DNA of 14,562 bases, from positions 1 to 14,562 of the forward strand of contig CADBQZ010000013.1 of NCBI GenBank assembly GCA_902796865.1, written 5' to 3'. The notes under the pieces were generated by a model. The model ran no database searches. It saw nothing but the letters and a program-made list of their open reading frames with translations, and was not told where the DNA came from. This DNA is from an uncultured Ruminococcus sp. (lineage in GTDB: Bacteria > Bacillota > Clostridia > Oscillospirales > Ruminococcaceae). The position numbers and the translations under genes are program-made. Of the stretch, positions 7,665 through 13,769 are shown piece by piece (position 1 is the first letter of the stretch; each line of letters begins with the position of its first letter).

Positions 7665-8390
7665 TCACTTTTTCTTATCGTAATGCTGGAACGCCTCTTC
7701 AACGCTTCCGTCATATTCTATCTTTCCGTTGCAAAGATATATCGCTCTCTCGCAGGTATCCCTGACGCTTGCCATAGAATGACTTACAAACAATACCGTT
7801 ATGCCTGTTTGTTTCAGCTCTTTTATTTTCGATTCACATTTCTTTCTGAAATCTGCATCTCCGACGCTCAGAGCTTCATCTATAACAAGTATATCAGGTC
7901 TTATATTTATGTTGATAGCAAAGCCCAGACGCATCTTCATACCGCTTGAATATGTCCTTACCGGCTGGTCGATATACTCTCCAAGATTTGCAAATTCGAT
8001 TATATTATCTTCTATCTCCTTTATCTCGCTGTTATCAAGTCCTAAAAGATAACATTTCAGATATATATTTTCCCTTCCGGTCATATCCATAGAAAATCCC
8101 GCTGTAAGCTCAAGAAGTGCTGCGACCTTGCCGTTTACGGTAATGTTTCCCGATGTAGCAAAAGAAACTCCCGTTATCATTTTAAGAAGTGTCGATTTGC
8201 CTGCACCGTTTCTCCCGATTATGCCGACTGATTCGCCGTGTTTGACTTCAAAATTTATATCCTTTAAAGCAACGTGCTTTTTTACGCCCTTATTATTTGT
8301 GAATATAGCCTTGAACCTTGCTTTCTGACTTTTATACAAAAAATACTCTTTTGTAACATTTTCAAATTTTATAACTGTTTCGTTCATCAT
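7665..8390 (-). CDS. ABC transporter ATPase for surface polysaccharide / teichoic acid export (TagH-like)
   Basis: This 241-residue ATPase would power export of a lipid-linked surface polymer with the permease encoded just upstream. Visible motifs: Walker A GRNGAGKST (59-67), a glutamine-less loop region LLELTAGFSM (92-101) typical of this export family, signature SSGMKMR (148-154), Walker B ILVIDEALSVGD (167-178) and the H-loop histidine near 204 in VSHS. The C terminus lacks the extra domain found in B. subtilis TagH and in many Wzt proteins, so it resembles the short TarH/KpsT/RfbE class. The first of two adjacent ATGs is used, with GGAG 6 nt upstream; the second is equally possible. It lies 11 nt after the permease gene. 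The actual polymer is unknown; teichoic acid is inferred from neighbours. Confidence 0.9.
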   Translation of the reverse strand: MMNETVIKFENVTKEYFLYKSQKARFKAIFTNNKGVKKHVALKDINFEVKHGESVGIIGRNGAGKSTLLKMITGVSFATSGNITVNGKVAALLELTAGFSMDMTGRENIYLKCYLLGLDNSEIKEIEDNIIEFANLGEYIDQPVRTYSSGMKMRLGFAININIRPDILVIDEALSVGDADFRKKCESKIKELKQTGITVLFVSHSMASVRDTCERAIYLCNGKIEYDGSVEEAFQHYDKKK

Positions 8391-8401
8391 CTGCCTCTCC
8401 T

Positions 8402-9229
8402 TTACAGAATATCAGGAAGGATCTTTCTGAGTCTCTTATAGAAATGTCCTCCCACCAGTATAAGAAGTAAAAATTCAGCATAGAATATTATAAGCTCTTT
8501 TGTGTAATTGCTGTCAAAAATAAATGTATCATACAAAAAGCTTTTTCTGTATCCGTTTATAAAATAATTTATCGGATTGAAATACATAATAGTTCTGAGT
8601 ATCGGATTTTGTATGTCATATGTATCCCAGAATATGCCCGAAAGCCAGAAAAGTCCGGTGATTATTGCATTGATAAGGTTTTCAAAGTCCCTGCTGAAAG
8701 CGCTGAGCGGAGCAGTAGTCCATGAAAGCACCAGAAAGAACATGAACATAAGCGGCATATAATATAAAAATTGCAGATTATATATACTGGGTCCATACCC
8801 GGCTATTATAAGTATAACATACATTATGACACACATACCAAGATGTACGATAAGAGCCGCCATATTGCAGAATGTCATTATATTTGATACCGGAAATGAA
8901 AGCTTTGTGACAAACTGGCTGTTCTGCCGTATAGAACGTGAGCCGCCGACTATGGTCTCACTTATAAAGAACCACGGGATATAGCCCGACAGCATGAATA
9001 TAAAACGAGGATAGCCGCTTACCATACCCGAACCTCTTATACCTACTTCAAATGCAAACCACAATATAAATAGTGTAAATGACGGTTTTATTATCGCCCA
9101 CAAAGGTCCCATTACCGCACCTTTGTATTTTTTTATGAGCTGATTTACGGCGAGCATCCATATCTTTTTCGACTGTCCTTTATGCTCTCTGAGAATATCA
9201 GCTATACCGAAAAATGCCTTTTTTATCAT
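8402..9229 (-). CDS. ABC-2 type permease for surface polymer export (TagG-like)
   Basis: The 275-residue membrane protein has about six hydrophobic segments, with an N-terminal amphipathic region, the early motif KYKGAVMGPLWAIIKPSFTLFILWFAF and the late motif YFNPINYFINGYR, both typical of TagG/Wzm/KpsM permeases. It should form a channel in the cytoplasmic membrane with the TagH-like ATPase. Start choice: a TTG 12 nt upstream is in frame, but the ATG at 9229 has TTGGAG 6 nt before it and begins the normal MIKK-type N terminus, so the ATG is preferred. It is preceded by its own promoter and inverted repeat in a 50-nt gap after the glycerophosphotransferase gene. The substrate is inferred from context only. 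Confidence 0.9.
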   Translation of the reverse strand: MIKKAFFGIADILREHKGQSKKIWMLAVNQLIKKYKGAVMGPLWAIIKPSFTLFILWFAFEVGIRGSGMVSGYPRFIFMLSGYIPWFFISETIVGGSRSIRQNSQFVTKLSFPVSNIMTFCNMAALIVHLGMCVIMYVILIIAGYGPSIYNLQFLYYMPLMFMFFLVLSWTTAPLSAFSRDFENLINAIITGLFWLSGIFWDTYDIQNPILRTIMYFNPINYFINGYRKSFLYDTFIFDSNYTKELIIFYAEFLLLILVGGHFYKRLRKILPDIL

Positions 9230-9248
9230 TGTAATCTCCAATCAAATA

Positions 9249-9278
9249 CTGTAATAGGTATATTATACCACATTACAG
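9249..9278. promoter_or_regulatory. Inverted repeat overlapping the tagGH promoter -10 region
   Basis: Outer arms CTGTAAT (9249-9255) and ATTACAG (9272-9278) are perfect complements. Inside, GGTAT and ATACC pair around three central bases, with a 1-nt/2-nt asymmetry between inner and outer arms. The -10 box TATAAT of the minus-strand promoter sits inside the inner repeat. This arrangement suggests a repressor site. In a readthrough RNA from upstream the same sequence would form a 12-bp hairpin, but no T-tract follows. Confidence 0.5.
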
Positions 9279-9290
9279 ATCATTTTTCAA
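9262..9290 (-). promoter_or_regulatory. Sigma-A type promoter for the exporter genes tagG-tagH
   Basis: On the minus strand, -35 TTGAAA (9285-9290), exactly 17 nt, then a perfect -10 TATAAT (9262-9267) preceded by TGG, an extended -10. The -35 lies in the last codons of the upstream glycerophosphotransferase gene. The predicted start is near 9255, about 26 nt before the permease ATG. Confidence 0.7.
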
Positions 9291-10518
9291 ATATTTCCTT
9301 CACAACTCTTTTTGCCGACTGTCCGTCCTCAAGAGGATTGAATCTCTTATTGAACATCGGCATGGCTGTTTTATAACGCAAGAGCCCATTTCCGCCTTTT
9401 TTTATATCAGCAATTATATCTCCCATTACCTTTTCAAGCTTTTCCTGATCGTTTACTGTAAAGCCCGGGAGCATAGCGGTCCCGAAGTAAAAATCTCTCA
9501 TATTGTTTTTGTATTCTTCAATGTCATAAATATAAAATATGATAGGTCTTGAAAGAACCGCATAATCAAAAAACACGCTCGAATAATCAGTGATAAGCAC
9601 ATCGCTTATCATATAAAGATCATTCACGTCGTCATATGACGAAACATTTTTTACAAATCCTTCATATTGGCTGTCGTCAAAGCTGTCCGCAATAAAATAG
9701 TGAAACCTTACAAGCAGGAATATATCCTCACCGTATAATTTTTTGAGCCTTTCTATATCAAGCTCCATATCGAGGGTATACCCTTTTGCGTCATAACTTG
9801 AATCACGGAAGGTCGGGCAGTAAAGTATACATATCTTATCATCTGGTATCCCAAGCGCCCGCTTTATATTTTGTATCTTTTCATCTGTGCGCATCACAAG
9901 CGCATCATTTCTCGGATAACCCTTCTGTATTATCTTATCAGCGTTTTCAAGTGCAAATGCCGACATGAGCTTTTCGGTCGTAAAATCCGACGGAGAAATA
10001 AACTTTGTTATCTTCAGAGAATCATTTTTATACTCATTGTATATTTCTTCGACTGTCGAGGTGGCATTCCCACCATTTTTGACATCACACCCTATCTTTT
10101 TAAAAGGCGTTCCGTGCCAGCACTGTATATACCGCTGGTCTTCTCTGGGAACTATAAAATCTCTGAGCCTTGAATTGACTATCCATGTACCTGCATTGGC
10201 ATATGCCTCAAACGATTCTTCGCTGTCGAATTTAACGAGTCTTGTATTTTCAGGGAATTCTCCGTGAGTGTCTGTATCCCTGAACACCCATACATACCGG
10301 AAATCGGCAAACTCGGGCTGTTTTAACATATACTCGTATATAGCCTTCGGGCTGCATGAAAAGCTTCTTCCCTGATAGCTTTCAAATACCAACAGCTTCG
10401 GGTCGGTCGATGCTTTCTGAGAAAGCTTTGCAAAATCGACTGATTTTTTCTGTATATAAGCGTTTTTGAAAAACTTTTTCAAAAACGGTATCTTCTTTAT
10501 GATCGTTTTGAGTCCCAT
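9280..10518 (-). CDS. CDP-glycerol:glycerophosphotransferase family protein (TagB/TagF-like), copy 1
   Basis: The 412-residue protein is a Glyphos_transf family enzyme; relatives transfer glycerol-phosphate (or ribitol-phosphate) from a CDP-activated donor onto a lipid-linked primer or growing teichoic acid chain at the inner face of the membrane. Conserved blocks: QCWHGTPFKKIG (132-143, with the catalytic-type histidine H135), GYPRND (200-205), CPTFRD (234-239), RFH (271-273) and TDYSSVFFDYAVLSRP (310-325). The basic N terminus (KKIPFLKKFFKNAYIQKK) could bind the membrane, as in TagF. No second glycosyltransferase domain is fused, so it is about the length of TagB. The ATG at 10518 has a strong AGGAGG. 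It lies 11 nt after copy 2. Primase or polymerase role cannot be decided from sequence. Confidence 0.9.
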   Translation of the reverse strand: MGLKTIIKKIPFLKKFFKNAYIQKKSVDFAKLSQKASTDPKLLVFESYQGRSFSCSPKAIYEYMLKQPEFADFRYVWVFRDTDTHGEFPENTRLVKFDSEESFEAYANAGTWIVNSRLRDFIVPREDQRYIQCWHGTPFKKIGCDVKNGGNATSTVEEIYNEYKNDSLKITKFISPSDFTTEKLMSAFALENADKIIQKGYPRNDALVMRTDEKIQNIKRALGIPDDKICILYCPTFRDSSYDAKGYTLDMELDIERLKKLYGEDIFLLVRFHYFIADSFDDSQYEGFVKNVSSYDDVNDLYMISDVLITDYSSVFFDYAVLSRPIIFYIYDIEEYKNNMRDFYFGTAMLPGFTVNDQEKLEKVMGDIIADIKKGGNGLLRYKTAMPMFNKRFNPLEDGQSAKRVVKEIFEK

Positions 10519-10529
10519 TTTCTCCTCCT

Positions 10530-11729
10530 TTATTTATTTTTCTCTATGTACTGCATATAAGGGACCGCTCTCTCTGACGCCGAACGAGGTATCATACCTG
10601 TTACCCTGCTGCAGTTTCGATTATCTGCATATCTGTTGAACTGTTTATTAAGTCTTTTTCTCCATGCCGAAAAATCGTCCTTGCCTTTCATCATCTTTTC
10701 CGCAAAAGCAAGAAAATCAGAGCTGTTTTTTATCATGTCGCCCGGCATTATCGTTGTAGGGTCACTTACTGTAAATCCCCTGTCACGGGTATAACCATAT
10801 ATATCACTTACGGCAAATGCCATAGGACGGTCGAGAAGCAGATAATCAAAATACACCGAAGAATAATCGGTGATAAGACAATCCGACATACCTATCAGCG
10901 AATAAAAACCGATATGTTCCTTTTGAAGTGTCTTATCGTCTATGAAGTTGATATGCCTGTATCTGCCGGGATTTCTGCGGAATTTCGACAGCGGATGGAG
11001 CTTTACTATCATACACCAGCCGTTTTCGTCCATAAGTCTGTCAAGCTTTTCCAGATCGGTTATATTCAATATATCAAGCTCCGACTCTGCTCCCTCACGG
11101 TAGGTCGGGAGCCACAGCATCATTTTTGCGATCCTGTCTTCATAGCTCATAAGGGCAGTCTTCGCCGCCATTTCATACTCTATCGGTATATCGTCGAGCA
11201 TTTCATCTGTTCTCGGCTGACCGCATATAAATATCTGGTCGTCAGAAGCATTGAACGACTGTTTCATTATATCACGAAAATATTCCGATGTACAGAGCAG
11301 ATGCGTAAAATAATTATAGTCTACTTTTTCCTGTCCTCTGACCATATTCCCGACACGCTTTAAAGGCATACCGTGCCAGAGGTTGAATACCATCTGCCCT
11401 TTGGCAGGCTTTACAGGATATTTACCGAAACAGTAATAACAATATTTGCTGCGGAAAAACTTGAAAAGCCCTTTTGTATTGTTTATATATTCAACATTTT
11501 CTTCTGCTGTTTCAGCAAAATTTTCCCAGTTGTTAAGGCTCACAATTATCTTGTATCTGTTATTGTAGCCGTTTTCAATAAGATAGTCAAAGACTGCTTT
11601 TATATTATCTCTGAACCCCAGATTTGAATACAGGAATATCCTGTTTTTATCTTTCGGGACGAGTCTGTTTATAACATTTAAAAAAGACCATGCTTTTCTT
11701 GGTATCCTTCGTATAAGACTTTTTTTCAT
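10530..11729 (-). CDS. CDP-glycerol:glycerophosphotransferase family protein (TagB/TagF-like), copy 2
   Basis: This 399-residue protein belongs to the same family as the next gene but is clearly divergent. Shared blocks: LWHGMPLKRVG (117-127, H119), GQPRTD (170-175), LPTYREG (207-213), KLHP (243-246) and TDYSSVYFDYLLLDRP (287-302). A basic N terminus (MKKSLIRRIPRKAW) is consistent with membrane association. The two proteins differ at HGTP versus HGMP and RFH versus KLHP and have little similarity outside the motifs. They are therefore an old pair rather than a recent duplication, and may carry out priming and extension steps. The ATG at 11729 overlaps the glycosyltransferase stop as ATGA, suggesting coupled translation. 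Confidence 0.9.
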   Translation of the reverse strand: MKKSLIRRIPRKAWSFLNVINRLVPKDKNRIFLYSNLGFRDNIKAVFDYLIENGYNNRYKIIVSLNNWENFAETAEENVEYINNTKGLFKFFRSKYCYYCFGKYPVKPAKGQMVFNLWHGMPLKRVGNMVRGQEKVDYNYFTHLLCTSEYFRDIMKQSFNASDDQIFICGQPRTDEMLDDIPIEYEMAAKTALMSYEDRIAKMMLWLPTYREGAESELDILNITDLEKLDRLMDENGWCMIVKLHPLSKFRRNPGRYRHINFIDDKTLQKEHIGFYSLIGMSDCLITDYSSVYFDYLLLDRPMAFAVSDIYGYTRDRGFTVSDPTTIMPGDMIKNSSDFLAFAEKMMKGKDDFSAWRKRLNKQFNRYADNRNCSRVTGMIPRSASERAVPYMQYIEKNK

Positions 11730-12532
11730 TTTCTGAGTACCTTTGAATAAATAATCATTCTTAACTTATTCGGAACAGCCGCCGCAACTATATGCCCCAT
11801 GCAGGCTGTTATGTAATCGGTCATGCTGCAAAAGCCCGACCGTCTTGCCATTTTTCTGAAATCAAGAGCACAGCGGATATAATCCTTTCCGCCTCTTCTC
11901 ATATAAAGCTGTTCACCGCTTCGCATATGAAGCACAGCTTTAGGGACATTGTATCCGACACAGCCGTTTTTGAGCATACGCAGCCAAAGCCAATAATCCT
12001 CAAAATAAGGACAATGCTGATAATTTCCCGCTTTTAAAACGCTCTCCTTTTTGAACGCAACACACGGATGATTGAAAGGATTGCGCTTTCTGGCATATTT
12101 TTTTATCTGCTCATCATACTGCGGAAGGCTCTTTATGCCTATAATATTGCCCGTATCGCCTTCAAATTCCTCGACAGTACCGCTCACTATATCCGCACCG
12201 AATCTTGAAAATGCTTCCAGTTGGCGCTCCATTCTGTCGGGGAACGCTATATCGTCGCTGTCCATTCTTGCGACTATTTCATATTTACAGCTTTTAAGAC
12301 CTTTTGCAAGCGCCTTTCCAAGCCCTATATTCTCGTTATTATACAAAACATTTAATATATCATATTTTTCTTTAAGTCTGTCTATAGTATCATAAAGTTC
12401 TTTTGTAAGCCTGCCGTCGCAATAAAGTACGGCATCATCAGGCGGAACAGTCTGCTTCATCATGCTTTCTACACTAAGTCTCAGATTTTCCGCTTTTTCT
12501 TTTTTATAGACAGACATAAGCATCGAATACAT
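11726..12532 (-). CDS. Family 2 glycosyltransferase (GT-A fold)
   Basis: From the chosen start the protein has 268 residues. It begins with the GT2 opening YSMLMSVYKKEKAENLRLSVESMMKQT. The nucleotide-sugar/metal motif MDSDD is at 90-94, and the acceptor-side FEDYWLWLRM at 177-186 carries the likely catalytic base. It probably adds a sugar to the linkage unit or repeat unit of the surface polymer made by the neighbouring genes; the sugar is unknown. Start choice: an in-frame TTG 60 nt upstream would add 20 residues with no good ribosome binding site. The ATG at 12532 is preceded by AAGGGTGG at 7 nt spacing, and the conserved fold begins there. The stop overlaps the next gene by ATGA. It lies 76 nt after fabD. 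Confidence 0.88.
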   Translation of the reverse strand: MYSMLMSVYKKEKAENLRLSVESMMKQTVPPDDAVLYCDGRLTKELYDTIDRLKEKYDILNVLYNNENIGLGKALAKGLKSCKYEIVARMDSDDIAFPDRMERQLEAFSRFGADIVSGTVEEFEGDTGNIIGIKSLPQYDEQIKKYARKRNPFNHPCVAFKKESVLKAGNYQHCPYFEDYWLWLRMLKNGCVGYNVPKAVLHMRSGEQLYMRRGGKDYIRCALDFRKMARRSGFCSMTDYITACMGHIVAAAVPNKLRMIIYSKVLRK

Positions 12533-12563
12533 TCCCGTTCCACCCTTCATAATGCTTTTTTGC

Positions 12564-12581
12564 TTATGCCTGAAGGCATAA
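12564..12581 (-). terminator. Small stem-loop between fabD and the surface-polymer genes
   Basis: TTATGCC and GGCATAA pair (7 bp) around a 4-nt loop, 28 nt after the fabD stop. On the minus strand it is followed by AGCAAAAAAGC, not a T-tract, so it is at best a weak terminator or processing site. A possible weak promoter overlaps it (TTGACG, 18 nt, CATAAG). Confidence 0.25.
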
Positions 12582-12608
12582 TTATCCGTCAAACATTCAG
12601 ATCAAAAC

Positions 12609-13517
12609 TCAGCCGGCCGCTTTTTCAAGTGTTTCTGTATTTTCTATATTCAAAGCCGTAACATCTTTTAATGTCTTTTTTACAAGTCCGGTAAGAACTG
12701 ATTTAGGACCCAGTTCTATAAATTTGTCTATGCCTGCTGCCTGCATCGCTTCAAGCTCGTCTGTGAATCTTACCGGTGAAACCATATGCTTTGCAAGCTT
12801 TGACGGCATATCTGTAATATCATCAAGTATCTTTCCTGTAACGTTTGAATAGAACGGTACAGCAGGCTTGTTGAATTTTATATCTTTTATCGCTTCATAA
12901 AATTCCTTTGAAGCACCCTCCATAAGCTTTGAATGGAAAGCCGCCGAAACACTGAGCTTTACTGCTCTTGCCTTTTTTTCTGCAAATATCGCTGCCGCCT
13001 TTTCACAGGCTTCTCTCTCGCCGGCGATAACAGTCTGCTTAGGAGAATTATAGTTTACCGGTATAACATAACCGTCAACTGATGCACATACTTCCTCTAT
13101 CTCAGAGGGAGAAAGCTTCATAACAGCATACATAGCGCCGTCCGAATCTTTTCCGGCTTTGTCCATAGCCGCAGCTCTCGCCTTGATGACCTTGAAAGCA
13201 TCTTCAAGAGAAAGCATACCAGATGCAGCCATAGCAGCATATTCACCGAGCGAATGTCCTGCCACGGCATCAAAAGTGATGCCTTTTTTCTTTGCTGCTT
13301 CAAAGCATATAAGAGACATAGCCATTATAGCCGGTTGCGAATAGCAAGTCTGTGCAAGCTGTTCTTCTGTTCCTTCAAAAGTTATCTTTTTAAGGTCAAA
13401 TCCGAGTATATCTGAGCCGGTCTCAAAAATGCTCTCAAGCTCCGGGAATCTTTCAACAAGTTCCTTTCCCATGCCGGGATACTGTGAGCCTTGTCCTGAA
13501 AATAAAAATGCAGTCAT
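12609..13517 (-). CDS. fabD: Malonyl-CoA:ACP transacylase
   Basis: FabD moves malonyl groups from CoA to acyl carrier protein, supplying the extender unit for type II fatty acid synthesis in the cytoplasm. From the chosen ATG it has 302 residues, normal for the family. Visible features: FLFSGQGSQYPGMG (5-17, oxyanion region), the nucleophile serine S89 in GHSLGEYAA, the malonate-binding arginine R114 in KARAAAM and catalytic H195 in AAFHS. Start choice: a further in-frame start 30 nt upstream would add ten atypical residues, whereas the ATG at 13517 has AGAGG at 7 nt and opens directly with the conserved N terminus. It is transcribed away from fabH; the downstream genes are surface-polymer genes rather than other fab genes. 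Confidence 0.95.
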   Translation of the reverse strand: MTAFLFSGQGSQYPGMGKELVERFPELESIFETGSDILGFDLKKITFEGTEEQLAQTCYSQPAIMAMSLICFEAAKKKGITFDAVAGHSLGEYAAMAASGMLSLEDAFKVIKARAAAMDKAGKDSDGAMYAVMKLSPSEIEEVCASVDGYVIPVNYNSPKQTVIAGEREACEKAAAIFAEKKARAVKLSVSAAFHSKLMEGASKEFYEAIKDIKFNKPAVPFYSNVTGKILDDITDMPSKLAKHMVSPVRFTDELEAMQAAGIDKFIELGPKSVLTGLVKKTLKDVTALNIENTETLEKAAG

Positions 13518-13542
13518 ATAATTACCTCTTTCAATGTATATT

Positions 13543-13572
13543 TGCACAAATTTTTCTATAAATAATTGTGCA
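13543..13572. promoter_or_regulatory. Inverted repeat at the predicted fabD transcription start
   Basis: Perfect 7-bp arms TGCACAA (13543-13549) and TTGTGCA (13566-13572) separated by 16 bp. The right arm abuts a second small palindrome, GCATA-G-TATGC (13570-13580), that overlaps the -10 box of the fabD promoter. The position suits a repressor operator, or a hairpin at the 5' end of the fabD mRNA. Confidence 0.45.
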
Positions 13573-13573
13573 T

Positions 13574-13603
13574 AGTATGCCTATTTAGAAAAAACCATAT
13601 CAA
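13574..13603 (-). promoter_or_regulatory. Candidate promoter of fabD
   Basis: On the minus strand, -35 TTGATA (13598-13603), an 18-nt spacer and -10 CATACT (13574-13579). The -10 match is moderate. The predicted start is near 13567, about 50 nt before the fabD ATG. Confidence 0.5.
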
Positions 13604-13617
13604 AAATAATTTTTACA

Positions 13618-13646
13618 TTGCAAAAAAACGAAAAATATACTATAAT
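13618..13646 (+). promoter_or_regulatory. Promoter of fabH
   Basis: On the plus strand, -35 TTGCAA (13618-13623), a 17-nt spacer and a perfect -10 TATAAT (13641-13646). An overlapping alternative is TTTACA-18-TATACT. The spacer is A-rich. The predicted start is near 13653, giving a leader of about 117 nt. Confidence 0.65.
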
Positions 13647-13660
13647 AGAAATGATAGGCT

Positions 13661-13684
13661 GCGCCGCAAATGCTTCTGCGGTGC
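13661..13684 (+). promoter_or_regulatory. GC-rich stem-loop near the 5' end of the fabH leader
   Basis: GCGCCGCA pairs with TGCGGTGC (8 bp including one G-U) around an 8-nt loop. It starts about 9 nt after the predicted transcription start in otherwise AT-rich DNA. No T-tract follows, so it is not an intrinsic terminator by itself. A weaker stem (GAGA/TCTC plus GTGT/ACAC) follows at 13690-13715. Confidence 0.45.
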
Positions 13685-13738
13685 GCTGTGAGATCATGGT
13701 GTCATAAACACTCTCTTATATAATACCATAAATTTCAC

Positions 13739-13755
13739 ACAATTACAAGAATTGT
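13739..13755 (+). promoter_or_regulatory. Inverted repeat directly before the fabH ribosome binding site
   Basis: ACAATT and AATTGT pair around the 5-nt loop ACAAG, ending one base before AGGAGG (13757-13762). The octamer CACAATTA that includes its left arm also occurs, on the other strand, in the inverted repeat at 13543-13572. Function is inferred. Confidence 0.35.
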
Positions 13756-13769
13756 CAGGAGGAATTTTT

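Noticed and set aside
13696..13724. Second fabH promoter using TATAAT at 13719-13724
   Set aside because: The -10 is perfect but the hexamer 17 nt upstream (ATGGTG) matches the -35 consensus poorly, at only two of six positions.
13518..13769. FapR or FabT operator in the fabD/fabH intergenic region
   Set aside because: I looked for the known FapR-type (TTAGTACC-like) and FabT-type (TTTGA-TCAAA) palindromes and saw neither.
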